The position numbers and the translations under genes were made by a program. Below are positions 34,778 to 47,916 of a stretch of 64,000 nucleotides of DNA, in pieces. The notes under the pieces are model-generated. The model saw only the letters and a list, made by a program, of their open reading frames with translations. It ran no database searches and was not told the DNA's origin. The DNA comes from Arthrinium phaeospermum (Eukaryota > Ascomycota > Sordariomycetes > Amphisphaeriales > Apiosporaceae): positions 248,001 through 312,000 of the forward strand of contig QYRS01000012.1 of NCBI GenBank assembly GCA_006503535.1, read 5' to 3'. Within the stretch, counting starts at the first letter, position 1, and every line of letters starts with the position of its first letter.

Positions 34778-36100
34778 ATGCCTGAAAACGTACGTGTCCC
34801 AAGATGGCCCCTGCCTACATACATCTACACCCCTGCTGACCGAGACCTCGCAACCGACAGAACCCAGCCTTCGTCCTCCAGGAGGTCAAGAAAGTCGCGT
34901 TCGAGGACCGGCCGGTGCCCCAGCTGCGGGACGCCGAGCGCGACGTCCGCGTGCGCGTCGAGCAGACGGGCATCTGCGGCTCCGACGTGCACTACTGGCA
35001 GCGCGGGCGCATCGGCGACTTCGTCCTCGAGAGCCCCATCGTGCTGGGCCACGAGAGCGCCGGCACCGTCGTCGAGGTCGGGTCCAAGGTCACCAACGTC
35101 AAGGTCGGCGACCGCGTCGCCATCGAGCCGGGCGTGCCCTGCCGGCACTGCGACCACTGCCGCTCGGGGGCGTATAACCTCTGCGACGATACCATCTTCG
35201 CGGCGACGCCGCCGTGGGATGGCAGTAAGTTCTCTCTCTGAAGACTTCTACGAACTTAGTTTAGGAGTGACAGCTGACACCCGTGAACAGCGCTCCAAAA
35301 GTACTACATCGTAGCCGGCGACTACACCTACCCCATCCCCGACCACATGACCATGGAAGACGGCGCCCTCGTCGAGCCCGTCGCCGTCGCCGTGCAGATC
35401 TGCAAGACGGCCGCCCTGCGCGGCGGCCAGACCGTCCTCGTCTTCGGCTGCGGCCCCATCGGCGTCCTGTGCCAAGCCGTGGCCAAGGCGTACGGCGCCC
35501 GCCGCGTCGTCGGCGTCGACCTGTCCGAGGCCCGCGCCCGGTTCGCCCGCGACTTCGCGGCCGACGACGTCCACGTGGTGTCCCGGGAGACAAAAGATAA
35601 CAACGCGGACCCGGTCGAGGCCGCGAGGGCGCTGGGCGAGAAGATCGTGCGCGAGTACGGCCTCGGCGCCGGGGCGGACGTGGTGCTCGAGTGTACGGGG
35701 GCCGAGGCCTGCATCCAGGCCGGCGTGTTCGCGGCCAAGAAGGGCGGGACGTTCGTGCAGGCGGGCATGGGGAAAGAGGTGAGTGCCGCCGCATCCCTAT
35801 GGTTTTTTGTTATTTCGCCGTTTCGCGAACCCGCCGTGGACTGACTTTCTATCGCCTCCCCAGAACGTGGTCTTCCCCATCACGACGGCGTGTATCCGGG
35901 CGCTCACCATCAAGGGCAGCATCCGGTACCAGACGGGATGCTACCCCGAGGCGGTCCAGCTGGTGGCCTCGGGCAAGGTCCACCCGCGCAAGCTCATCAC
36001 GCACCGATACAAGTTCGAAGAGGCGCTTGAAGCCTTCGAGGTGGTCCGGAAAGCGCAAGAGGACACTCTGAAGGTGGTCATCCAAGGAGTGCAGAACTAG
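34778..36100 (+). CDS. Zinc-dependent xylitol/L-arabinitol-type dehydrogenase
   Basis: Four exons (34778-34789, 34861-35224, 35291-35778, 35864-36100) give 366 residues. Exon 1 codes only MPEN. Medium-chain polyol dehydrogenase features: catalytic zinc site GICGSDVHYW and GHES; structural-zinc cysteines in PCRHCDHCRSGAYNLC; FAATPPWDGTL; Rossmann GCGPIGVLC; and an Asp after beta-2 (VVGVDLS) favouring NAD+ over NADP+. Fungal members oxidise xylitol to D-xylulose or L-arabinitol to L-xylulose; I lean to the xylitol dehydrogenase side, but the two are close. Divergent from the sugar transporter. Together with the SDR this makes a compact pentose/polyol catabolic set. Confidence 0.92.
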
Positions 36101-36375
36101 AAGATGTTAGCAAACAGTTTTCCGTCAACCAAATGGCCCGAATAGTCGCAGTGGCAGGGTAGGCTGTCCACAAGATTAGCGTGATATCGCTGGTGACATT
36201 GCACTTCAACATTAAAGTTTCACTTGGATTTGAACGCCGGGTTGAGCATTGTTGAGAATGGGATTGCTCCCATTAGATTAGGTATGTATTCTTTTGTGTA
36301 ATCGACTTTTGGTACATGAAAGCAAGTTTTCCGCTATTTGAGTCATTATTAGGCCCGGCCGCATTTCAACACAGC

Positions 36376-38177
36376 CTAGTGCAGTGATATCGGCGCACCC
36401 TCGGCGTACTCCTGGACCAGGTGCGTCTGGCACTTGACCAGGGTCTCGACCATCTTGCCGACCTCTTCCAGCCTAGACAAGATGATGCCGTTGCCCTTGG
36501 CGAAGCCATAGCAGTGGTACTCGAGGCCGGTGTCCTCGCAGAACTCGCGGAGCAGGACCTGGCCCTTGCGGAGGTTGTGGCGGGGTACTCGCGGGAACAG
36601 ATGGTGGACGGCCTGGAACTGGAGGCCGCCGTGCAGGAAGTCGAGCCACTGCGGGCAGTCGACGTCCATGGTGGTACGAAGCTGGCGCGACACGAAGGAC
36701 TCGGTGGGGCCCAGATCGGCCGTGGACATGCCCCAGTGCGACAATGTGATCTGCACGTGGATGAGCATGGTGACGGCGTGCGACAGCAGGACGAAAGCGA
36801 TGCGGGTGGGCCAGTCGGGCAGCGTCCGCCACACGAGGCAGTAGCCGAACAGGAACCAGTAGACAGCCATGCCGACAACTTCAAGCTGACGGGCCCAGCG
36901 GGGGGCGCCGGAGGCCTTCTTGGCGGAGCCCAGGATAACGTGGCCCCAAGACAGGAAGTACAGGTTGAAGCGGGCGACAGCCATGATGGGGTAGTAGGTG
37001 TACTTTTGGAAGGGGATGGCGATCTCGCAGACCTTGTCCCAAACGAAGTCAAAGTCGTAGTATGTGCTGCGGACGCCGCGGAAGAAGGTGGGCGACCAGG
37101 CGAACAGCGGGAGGTACTGGGTGTCCGGGTCGTGCTCGGGCATGTTGGTGATGAGATGGTGCACATTGTGCGACGACTTCCACCAGCCGAACGACAGGCC
37201 ACAGCAGAAATCGGCGATGAAAGTGCCGATGAGGGTGTCTTTGGCCACGGATCCCGTGATGCCGCGGTGGCCGGCGTCGTGGGCCGAGAACATGATTTGT
37301 TGCTGCGCGTGGTTTGTTAGCAATATTTCATTGGCATGATGGCGGCCCAGCATCGTTTCGCGGCTAGGGGCGCAAGGCGCGGCGAGCAGGAACTTACCCA
37401 GAATCCGCCCAGGAACAACGCGGATGTCAAGTACCACCCAATGCTGACCAGGTAGAGGAACATGCCGAATAGTGAGGCGTATCGAGCACATTCCTTGCCG
37501 TACTCGATGTAGGGGCAATCGTAGAGGCCCTCGTCCTTGACGCGCTGGTGGAGCGCCTGGTACTTCACCCGTAGCTCGGCCTGCTGCTCCATGTCGAGCG
37601 AGGGGATGTTGCGAATGTCGTCCTGGCGCTCCCGCTCCTCCATGGCGGCGGTGTACCCCTCCTTGGTCAACTGCTCCTCAATAGCGCCAGGGCTGGGGGA
37701 GGCGGACTTCCGGCCGTTGCTGGTCAACTTGCAAGGTCCAGTGGACGCCTTCTTCTCCGACTTCTCGTTGCACGTCGTCTCGCCCTTTTGAGATGGGAGC
37801 GCGGGCACGTCGGCCTGAACTGGCGGGATCATGTTGACCCAAGGCAGGTCGACGGGACCGATGCTGAAGGCCTTCATGGTCTTGAGCGTCTTGTCTGTGT
37901 GGTAGCTGGAAGGGGCGCGTTAGCAAGGACGATTCTGGGCCAATTCCACCTGTACATACACCCAGTACGTGGCGACACCGTCGTTCTGAGCTTACGCTTT
38001 GATTTCGTCGCCGGCATCTCGGCCGACCATGTGGAGAATGGCCAGCCCGCCGCCGGGGTGCTTGTCAAGCCATTTGTCGAGCTTGAGGGCCTGTCCCTCG
38101 TAGATGACGATGATGTGGCCTTGAGAGATCAGGTGTTCCACCTGCGCCGGCGAGACGGTACCCTTGGTGTCCATCAT
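36376..38177 (-). CDS. Cytochrome b5-fused sphingolipid delta-8-type desaturase
   Basis: Three exons read leftwards (38177-37996, 37905-37398, 37302-36376) give 538 residues. An N-terminal cytochrome b5 domain carries the haem motif HPGGG. A Ser/Lys-rich linker follows, then membrane helices and the three histidine boxes of front-end desaturases: HDAGH, HNVHH and QAVHH, where the first His is replaced by Gln as usual for this class. The sequence around the boxes fits fungal sphingoid-base delta-8 desaturases, which act in the ER on ceramide on the way to glucosylceramide. The start is ATGATG at 38177/38174; the first is used here. The acceptor at 37303 restores GGFW-QQIMFSAHD without a gap. 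Confidence 0.92.
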
Positions 38178-41100
38178 CGTGTGTGATTTTGGTGGCTGAG
38201 AAACCTCAACCTAGAAGTGCCAGTGGCAATGGCAATGGCAAAGACCGGTAGCGGTCTGTGGGAGCAAATGTGTCCCACTGTATGTGCACTGGATGAGTAA
38301 TAAACGTTCTCTGGATGACTTTTTCAATTGGCCGAAATGAGCGACATGAATAATAGAAAAACAAGGTGCATCTAGAAACAAGCAGAGCAGGCGCAAACAC
38401 GGTTAGGGACTGCGGGTAGGGGAAGGGGGCATTATTTAAGTAGAGGTAACGGCATCATCTGTGCGGAGGGGAGGAGACAAACAATCGTCGGTTTCCTAGC
38501 GGCAGTGAATACTTGACACAGCGCCTCTTGACTGCTATGTACATGCTCCCTGTTTCAAGAAAAGGCACATGCGGGACCGATACGGGGAATTCCATAGTGC
38601 CAGGCGGGTGGACAGAGTGTCTGACCCTGAGAACTGAAAGGGAGTTGGAACGCAGCAGACAGCAGTGGCCTCAGCCGAGCCGAAGCACAGAGAGAGAGAG
38701 ACGCGCAGAACCAAAAAAGGCAGAAACGGGCAGCACGCCCGCAGCAGAATAGGGGACGGCCATGATCCCTACTAGCGAGCAATGTTTCTGTGGAAAGAGG
38801 ATACAAGAGGAGCCCCAAGAACACGGGAGGGTGTTCTCAGTCTGGACACGCGTTCCTTGGCGGTCCGTGGCGTTGAGATGATGGATACGTGAAATCTCAC
38901 ATAATGGACAATCCCTCCTTCCTGCCCGGCAAGTTCCAAGTTTTCTCTGGGCTGGTTGATTGGGGAGCTTGGGACTAGCCCGGCCTAGCGTCCCGGGGAG
39001 CAAAAGCCTCTAGATCGGCCCATCTGGTCCCAGCCAAGGCGTTCCAAGATTAGCTGCCAAGCCCCAAGACCGCCAGGGGGCCCTACAGCCTGCCACAGGC
39101 CTGCCAGAGCCTACACAAAGCCCCTAAAGCGCCCCTAAAAGGGCAATCAGTAGCCCGGTGGAACGCCCCCCTCTGGTAGCCCCCCGTAGGCGTGCAGAGC
39201 TTCTAGAAACGGCCTGGGTCCAACGTCATTTGACTGGGGTTCAGCAAATGAGCGATTAAACCTGGCCTCTTTCTGTCTCTTGGTCTCTCCTTTGCCAAGC
39301 TCTTTGCCCCCTTCTCAGACTCGCACTCGCACTCTCTCTCTTATTACTGTGTTGCATAGGTACATTATCATGTCTTGACGCCTCTGCTCTTGCCTTTCTC
39401 TGAACATTTCCAACTGTCAATCAATTCCTCAATCCTGCAAGTCAGACCCGATCCGCCAAGGGTACTTTTGGTGGTGCAGTGCACTCGTCACTCGTATTCG
39501 CTTTTGCTGCGATTGTCGGTAATGTTTGTTTGCATCGGTCGCTCTCGCCACCACGTCCCTCTGGCAGGGTTCCGCCGCGGCAGCAGCAAGGGCCCTTTTC
39601 ACATAAAACAATTCAAACACGTACATGGGTTTGCTTGGATGGGATGCATGCACGCCTACGCAACTGATCGATACGATAACTCAAAAAGAAGAATTGTATA
39701 TACGGTCATGATTCAGCTGCTGGCATTTTCACTGCTACGGGCTACAGCCAGCCCAGCCTACAGTACCTGCCTACTACGGTCTACGGCTGCGGCACTATGC
39801 AAGATGAATTGAATTAGAATCTAATAGTGTGCACGTGGAGGGCACTGGGGCCCCTGACTGTTGCCCTGACGCTAATGTAGATTAGCCTAACGTATGTATG
39901 CGAACTAGGCCGGCTGCATGTGGGGGAAAGCTGTCCCTGACCAAGTCCCTGGCAAGCGAGCAAGCAGGCAAGATTGCGACGAGAGCTGAGTCGTACTGAA
40001 GATCAGGGTCCTCCCCACACACTCTCTTTCCAATCTTGCTGATAACTTAAAACCTCACGCCTGCAGCAAATGATTGGCGCCTTTGCTTTTTTTATCAATC
40101 ATTACCACAGTGAGGCATTCTTACCAGCGGTTATGCCCGCACCCGAGATCCCCAATCTCTTTCGAGCGAGCGCGCCAAAAATGGATATCGCACAAAACGG
40201 GCCCCGTCTTTGAAATGTCTCGATCGTCTCGCACAAAAGTCCTGACGTCAAAATGAGACAAGTCGAGGCAAGACAATGGCCACCAGACTGCCAGAGCCTG
40301 CCTGCTGATGCTGATCAGCGGATGGGCAATGGATACGCGCGTTTTGCAAGCGCAAGAATGCGACAGTGTGCTGAAGGGGGCCCCACTCAAAACGGCTATG
40401 CTTGCTACACAAGACGATTTCGAATTTGCATCTGAACGGAACGCCCTTTTTAGCGGCTCGATCCACTAACCTCATCCACCACCGGCCGAGGCTCGCCAAG
40501 TAGGCCCGGAGCCAGTTGGTACCGCTACCTCACGTTAATCCGATTCGTTGAGGCGTCTTCGGACCTGGTCCGACCGAATGTCGCACTTCAACGCCCCTGG
40601 GTTCTGACATTTCCATCATGTCTTGGGAGTCGAGTCGGAAGAGGGGGCTGGGCTGGGAGCAATGCCGTTCGTGCGCTTGACTTTCACCTTTTTACCGCTA
40701 CATCCAGTGGTTCTTATCTAACTTTTTGACCATGGCGCTTGAGTTGCATGCAACTCGAGTTTCGAGTCAAGTAGCTCTCAACATTTGTCAACTCGCTGTT
40801 GTCTGCAGTCTTGAAGCGTGTCTATCAAACACACAATCAATATCCGATGTTTTTCTCTCGGATCCAGAACCAACATTGGAAAAGTCCACCACCACAACCA
40901 CACCATGGCAGTTGCATTGCCGTACCTAAGCGCCATTTGAGTTTTTCTTGTATCTTGTTTCCTGCCTTCTGTTTCCATTGGAACGGAGCTATGCACGAGA
41001 TAACACGGCCAACCCCTCTGGGAACCAACCAGGCGGCTAGCAATGGCCACGGCCCGGGGCTCCTGCAGCCTCTTTACCTGGGTTTGGGTTCGGTCCAGAG

Positions 41101-43577
41101 CTTTCTGCATATCCGTCGATGTCAGATGCGCCACTCAAGCCACATTGTTGCAGCTATCGTCGCACATGTCTATGTATGGTGTCTCCAGGCAACGTCCTGC
41201 TCCTCGTCAACAACGCATTTGCCCCTGCCCCGCATCGATACTCTCCATGTACTGCGTGGCATGGGCCTGAGCTTTCGGGATTGGGGCGAAACATGGTGCA
41301 GCTAACCCCATGCCAAGACATGTCAGTTTGCAAGCCCCAAACGGATGCCGCAAGCTACCAGGGAGGGCCCAAGGCCGTCCAAGATGGTGGGAACACATTC
41401 CGTTCATCCATTGACACCGCCCAAGTGGCATAGAGAACTGACCAAACATCGGTGAGATGCTAGCATGTGCGGCACGTGTTACTCCTTAGGAAGAATGCGT
41501 AGAAGCTCCTACGTTTCCCGCCGGTTCCTCGGTCGATCGCTTCGCGGTCGTGTAGAAATATCACCACGTGACAATCCCGGCCGACCGACCAGCGGACTGT
41601 GCGGTTTACGTGATATTAAGCTTTGCGTGAGTGCTTGTGCATGTTCTTCCCTTGATACCAGCTGATTCTCAGCATGCCATTACATACATCCGTGTCCCGC
41701 ATGGGGGCCTGGACGGTAGTGGCCAAACCCATCCGTTTGAGTATCCTGGCTCGGCTCGGCACTGCTCTCATTGTTAGTTTTCAACGTCTTCGGCAGCAAA
41801 GACGCTCTGACGCTCTAGCGACGTTCGGTGCTCTGCGTCTGTTTCTCGCTTGCCCGTCGTGCGTCTCCGCTACACCACTCTCTCCATCTTTGGCGGCTGT
41901 CGAGACCTTTTTGGGAGCCGCTTTTGCTATGCCGAGGAGCATTACTCATCGCATGCATCACACTTGGTTCAAGACGAAGACATCTCCAGGCATTACATCA
42001 CTTGCCTATCGATCTCGGTCTCGTATTTGTTAAAAGTTGTTCCTTCCGCCGTTATCACGGTCAGCAACAAAGTGCTCCGTATTTGGTTCTAGGGGAAGAG
42101 CATGGTGCTGGCCCGGCCCGTACATTACCCCGCTGATCGTTATCGCTAGTGGTCCCCTGCCACCTGCTTCTGATATGTGGTGGATGCCAATTTCGAATAG
42201 TCCATTCATTACCCCTATCGGTTCCCCTCCACTATTGAAGCGTCTGGAGTGGGGCCACGTAGGTGGCATGTCCCTCTTCGGCGGACACCGAGCAGGTGGT
42301 TCGAGTATCGGCAGCGTCTGGTTCCTAGACCGCCTGGCAACAGCTCATGGCGATCTGTGGTGCAGACCATCACGCCCTCGTATAGGGGTCCTGGGTCCTG
42401 GACTGGTTATGACGATCAAGGGTTTGGCTCCATGCCATGCATGCTTGATCGGCCCGTCCGCTTGGCACTCTTTGTCTCCTTGGCCGTCAGATCTTCCGGA
42501 CGATCACAAGAGAAGACGACGATCACGAGAGAAGATGACGAACTCCAAGAGGTGAAGGACTTCCTATGCCGCGAAACCACATCTTCAGACGTATCTGCAT
42601 GACATTTCTCAGCCTCTGTCCCTTCTGGCTCGTCGGTCCTCTGCGGGTTTCGACGAGTCCATCATAGGCGGCTGATCCCCACCACCACGATGTCCATTAT
42701 CGCCATCATGTCGGGGGCTATCAGTCCGAATCGTCAGGTCTATCATACTGGTGTCCTTGGAAGCACTTGGAAACTGCTTCAAGGGCCATGAGATGGTCAA
42801 CAGAGACTTCAAGAGGCACTGGGGCAAGTTGAAGCTGTATGTTTTATTTTATTCTGTTACTTTCTGCTGATGAGTCATGTTCATTTGCTCGGTTCCTCCC
42901 ATTGTCTTCCATTTTCCCTCCTAGTTAAGTAGCTATGTTGAGACATGGTGAGCTCTCGATAAAGAGAGGGACTCATGTGAAAACCAAGCAGGTCGGCTTG
43001 TGTGCGCGGACCACCGCCGATCGGAGCGGAGCGGCGCCGGCTGTCTCTGTCGAATATAAAGTGGTTGCAGCTTCGAAGCAAAGTGGTCTCGCAGGGCACT
43101 CGAGGTCAGCCTTTCTCCCAATTCCTCGTATTTGTCTTGCTCGTCGTGCTTTGATTTTATCTTATATGTAAGGCTCTCGTCTATCCGGCTACAGATGGCA
43201 TGATCGAGGCGGCACAAACCGCGTCTGCTACGAACCTCTCCGGGGCCCCGGTTGTATGTGCTTTCCCGCTGTGCAGGGGGTCCAACACCATGTCATGGTG
43301 GGCGTTTCTGCGTCGATTACGTGTTTCCGGCTAACGTCTAAGCCGTTAGGGATTGTACAATCTACGGTGGAGTGCTTTCTGGGATCGCACTTGCTCGCAT
43401 GTCATCTCCTTCTAAGAGGCGACGCAGATGCTATATGTACAGGGAATAAGTGTGGATGAGTAGAACATACACGGCATAGCTACCAGGCACATAATCTTCA
43501 CAAAGAACCAAAAGTCTCTCAGGGAGTTCATCTCTTGCTACCTTCAATCACCTGGTCGGGGTCTCCCTAACGGTTGA
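38178..43577. other. Long gene-poor stretch
   Basis: About 5.4 kb with no recognisable protein gene. The first kilobase is the desaturase promoter. At 39250-39360 there is a strong CT-rich tract (CTTTCTGTCTCTTGGTCTCT, then repeated ACTCGC and CTCTCT) resembling a fungal promoter/leader read to the right, yet no coding frame follows. A second leader-like stretch ends at a well-placed ATG (40732) opening only 65 codons. A 72-codon minus-strand frame at 42609-42827 is protein-like but unsupported. Non-coding transcripts or a rapidly evolving, intron-rich gene are possible. Confidence 0.45.
40741..40756. repeat. Perfect 16-bp palindrome
   Basis: GAGTTGCATGCAACTC reads the same on both strands. 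It lies 7 bp after a leader-like ATG in the gene-poor stretch. A dimeric regulator site is possible, but there is no further support. Confidence 0.5.
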
Positions 43578-44158
43578 CTAGCATGAGAGACTCCTGCTGC
43601 GTGAAGCAGCCACTTCTGCAGCGAGTACTAATCTGCCAGTGATGAGAGCCATTGTCCTGGGTTTGCTCGGCAAGACTGGCAAAGCCATCCAGGCGTTCTC
43701 TGGATGCATGGTCGTATACTCGTCTCTGGACGGCCATGGAGGTCGTAACTCCCATGTCGTACGGCCGCAGTGGCAGGAATCCGATGCCGCAGTCTCCTCC
43801 TCGTTGACTTGTGTACGGGCTGTTTCCAAGGGCGCCACAGGTTCATACGTTTCGCTCGGAGGGGTATCGTCCAGCACATGCTTCCGTGTGACTTTCACGC
43901 TATTGATGGTGTAGTCCACGGTCAAATGCCATCGCGGGTCGCTTTTGCTCGTATGCCATCCGGCGCTACACATCATGAGTCCATTGTCCAGTCATGCCAG
44001 TCCGCGCCATTCACTTACACAACGACGGCGCTGTAAGCCCCAAAGGGTGCTTGAGTGGCTGCAAGACGTTTGATGTTCTCTTTCTCGCTGGTGTTCTTGG
44101 CATACAGGGCGGAGTCGCGAAACTTCACCCTACTGCGATTCATACGGTGTCGCGACAT
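43578..44158 (-). CDS. Tentative hypothetical gene, unknown function
   Basis: Model: exon 1 44158-44019, intron 43966-44018 (GTAAGT ... TGTAG), exon 2 43965-43578, 175 residues. Support: start context AAAACAATGTC, a clean intron, an in-frame join and a protein-like polar composition (for example SDPRWHLTVDYTINSVKV). Doubt: the last third of exon 2 is about as protein-like in another frame, which ends at 43567, suggesting a frameshift, a missed intron or a decayed gene. No domain is recognised. It may continue to a minus-strand frame at 42609-42827, but no splice path was established. Confidence 0.3.
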
Positions 44159-45498
44159 TGTTTTGGTGACGGTGATAGCGAAATCATGACTTGGATCGGT
44201 GAGATTTGCGATAGAAGTGTGTAAGAATGGGCGTCTCTCATCTGTAAACAAGATGAGAAGGGTGGCTGTTGGATGATGATGTTGTGCAAAACAGATACGA
44301 GAAATGAAATGGGATTTCGCAGGTCTTCTGAAGGAGAGAGGTTCTATCTGATCTGTAGCTACAGAAAGTGTTGAAGCTCCTCTCAGGTCTCAATCGGTTG
44401 CATTGTGTACAGAAGGCCAGCTTACTTATGCGCTGTACCTGCATTTGGGCCAATAGCAAAAAAGATAGTAATTGATAGAACTACAATAAGCCCTGTTTAA
44501 TAACATAATGCTTCACTGACTGTTCACTGACTGCTTAGAATGACAGTACATCGCTGCCACCATTCTCTCCCCATTAACAAGCGAGTAAGGAAACCACAAG
44601 TGGTCCCAGCCATATCTTAACCCATTGGCAAAATTTAAATTATAAATGATCATAGGTATCGATCATCCTTCGTTTGCTGTATCTTCACCTCATGTGACTA
44701 GCATGTTTGGATGCCGGGCTGATGTTATCCAACCAAGCAACCAAGCGAGATCTCACACTTCTGTGGAAGGAAACTCACTCTTAATGACACACTGGACAAA
44801 TACACATGGGCTCTACAATCGCTACAGCACTTGACACCCAGCTAAGCAGTGTGAGGGCATGGTGCAAGGCAATCAGAGAAACTCCATGTAGACATCATCA
44901 AATGGGTGACCAGTGACAGCAATGAGGTCCTCAAGCTGACCTTACTGCACGCAAAAACGTGGGCAAGCTGAGCTACTTGAAGCAAGTACCACTAGGAAAG
45001 ATCCCTACCGATGCAAGGATTCCTTTACCGGCAAAGCGCGAACCCACGAGCGTCGTTCCGAGCGTTCCGAACGTTCCGGGCCGTGGCTATTTCTGACAGC
45101 TTGTCCGTCGAGCACCGCCCCTGGCTTGCCCCAAATTTTAAGCTTGATCTGTGGGAGATGCGGCCCGACGATCTTAGCGCTTACATGTCTTTCGCCTTTC
45201 TTAATCCCGTGCGACCCGAAGCCAACGTTTTGACAGCTCGTGGTTCAAGGGGGTGGCCCCATTGTGGGTGGTGATGGTGTGTGTCTGAAGCGCGGCTAAT
45301 GGGGACTGGCTTGCGCACTATCCGCGTCGGGTAGGTTGCAATGTCCGAAATGTCCGATTTCGCGCAAATCTTATGCGAGATTAGCGTGGCTCGCATAAGC
45401 ATTCTACAGCATCTACAAAAGCGTGCTATTGGCTGTAATCAATTGTGCCAAGTCTAGTCAATTGCTGGGCAGCATAAATCGCCAGTCAACCTCTCATC
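44159..45498. other. Intergenic, no gene seen
   Basis: Holds short GTTCCGA-type repeats near 45055-45080 (GCGTTCCGA, ACGTTCCGG) and the promoter of the FAD monooxygenase gene. No coding frame is convincing. Confidence 0.4.
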
Positions 45499-47261
45499 AT
45501 GTCTTCTCTAAGCTCAATCGCCCACAATAATGCTAAGAGCCTCACTCAGGTGACCAGAAGCCGCCTATCGGGTATATCGGTTTGCGTCGTGGGCGCAGGG
45601 CCCGCCGGCGTCTACACAGCGCTGCAATGCTGGCGCAAGGGTCACAATGTGCGCATCCTCGAACGTAACCCAGTTGCGCGCACCCAGGGTATGGCATACG
45701 AACCTTCTCCTTTCCACTTCGAGCATCAAAGCGTGAAGCTGACCAATGAAACTGTTCGCACCTATTAGGCGACTTCTTCATGATCGCCCCGCAGGTCGTC
45801 AAACACATCAAGACCTGGCCCGACATGGCCGACGAGAATGATCGCATCGCGGCAAACCCGCGCGTCTCCTTCCATAGGAATACGGGCGAGCGCATTTCTG
45901 GTCCCTCCCCGTTTCGGTTCGACAAGGGCGCTGACGCAGCCGCCGAGCTCGATCTCGCCGAGCGCTTCCACTTCCACCACCGGCCCAAATTCCTGCAGAT
46001 GCTCATCTCGCAGCTCGGGCGCATCGGCGTGCAGATAGAGTACGGTTGCCGCGTTGCCGAATTCTACGAGGACGCGGACAAGGCCGGAGTGCGGCTCGAC
46101 GACGGCCGCACCATCGAGGCCGACGTCGTGGTCGCGGCGGATGGTATTGGGACCAAGTCGCACACGCTGGTCAACGGCCAGGATATCCGGGCGTGGCCGA
46201 GTGGGCTGGCGGGCTTTCGAGCGGCGTTTCCGGTTGAGAGGATTGCCGGGGATGCCGAGCTCTTTGAGCGCACTAAGAGTCTGGACGATGGCCACCCCCA
46301 TTTCCAATTATTCCATGGGTCAGTATTGGCTGCGCATGTCTCATAGACGGGTTCTGGGTTTAACACAAGGAGTAGGCTTGGACTACACATGACTCTAATG
46401 CGGACAGAGGATATCATCACTTGGGGAATGACGCACAAGGTACGAGATATCGCCTTCCACCACAGTCGGACATCAAACTGACATGGAATTAGGACGAAGG
46501 CACTGCTTCCGAATCTTGGTACGCAAGCGTCGACCCTTCGACCGTCCTGGACTACGTCTCGACCATCCCCACCTTCCCATCCTTCCTAAAGCGCCTGATA
46601 GAGGCGACGCCCAAGGACGGCCTCGTCGATTGGAAGATCATGTGGAGGAACCCGCAGCCCCTGACTACCTCTCGCCTGGGTCGCGTGGTGCAGGTCGGCG
46701 ACGCCGCGCACACTCTGCTGCCGAGCTCTATGAACGGCGCCAATCAGGCCCTCGAGGACGCCATCTACCTCGCGGCGTGCTTGGAGCTGGGCGGCAAGGA
46801 GGGTGTCCACTGGGCGACCAAGGTTCACAACAAGCTTCGGTAAGACCTCTCACACCCCTTTAACAACCTATTTACTCAAGCACTGCACCCTACATGCCAT
46901 CCGTCACCATCAGAACCCTTAAATTAACACGCCGCGTCGTCGCAGGTTTGAGCGAGTATCGTGTTGCCAAAAACTCGGGTTCGTCAACCTCGCCAAGCGC
47001 AACAACCGGGACGCCAAGACGGCCGACAGCAAGAAGACCGAGGACCTGGTGCCTGAACAGGGAAGATGGCTCTGGGGGCACGACCCGGAGACGTACGTGT
47101 GCGAGAACTTCACCAAGGCCCTGGACCACCTGCAAAAGGGGGTCCCGTTCCAGAACACCAACATCCCGCCCGGGCACATGCACGAGGACTGGGAGGTGGA
47201 CGAGCTCATGGCTCGAGTGGAGAGGAGCGAGCCGTTGGATCTTAGGGGTGACTGGTCTTAG
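45499..47261 (+). CDS. FAD-dependent monooxygenase (aromatic hydroxylase-like)
   Basis: Five exons (45499-45688, 45769-46322, 46410-46439, 46493-46839, 46946-47261) give 478 residues. Motifs: VCVVGAGPAGVYTALQ, the FAD GxGxxG loop; VVVAADGIGTKS, the DG motif; and VGDAAHTLLPSSMNGANQAL, the GD motif binding the FAD ribityl chain. This is group A flavin monooxygenase order, as in salicylate hydroxylase and many polyketide or indole tailoring enzymes. The 30-nt third exon was set by reading frame: donor after GGGTCA and acceptor after CAGAG are the only pair found that keeps ITWGMTHK-DEGT in frame, and the GTATTG donor is weak. Followed on the same strand by an O-methyltransferase, so the pair could tailor one aromatic metabolite; no backbone enzyme is visible. 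Confidence 0.85.
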
Positions 47262-47916
47262 ATCTGCATCTCCTTGCTTGCACTGTCAAGATACCTCCAA
47301 AACTTGCTGCCCGATTCGGCTGTATAATTATGTACGATGAGACAGATTTAGGCGATAATGCCACCCCACAACTTCTCCATATTGACGACTGTGGCACTGG
47401 ACGCCAAGATCTCGAAAATGCTGTAAACCATTACCGGTTTGGGAAAGTCGAGATGGTGATTGCGATCCGAGATCGGCTGGCTGACTGAAATGCGACTGGG
47501 AGTTCCGGGATTTTACTCCCCCGGGTGGGCCCAAGGACTAAACCCCAAGCAGACGCCAAGCCGCCGAAATTATCTTATCAGATCCGAATCAGCGGCAATT
47601 GTGATGCCAGTCGAATGTCTTTTGCCATGCCAAGCCTCACTCCGGGCAAACGTGGGCTTGGCTCGTGTGAGGGGCTGCTTAGGCCCAAACCAAATACCCC
47701 ATCTGGTGACGGCAATGCGTGGGATTGGGAGAAGCATGTGCATTTTCTTGTTCCGCGGTGGACCTGTGAGGTGACGTACAAAGCTAAGTGGTCCCCCAAT
47801 CCCCCCAACTCCAACCAGCCCACACTCTAGTTTCGCGACCGTTACCAAACTTTCCCCTCCCTCCCCAATCTGACCCGTGACTTGACTCAACTCAAGCCCA
47901 ACACGAACCTCTGACC

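Noticed and set aside
36421..37320. 299-codon plus-strand frame antisense to the desaturase
   Set aside because: Histidine boxes and introns on the minus strand are decisive; this frame has no motif.
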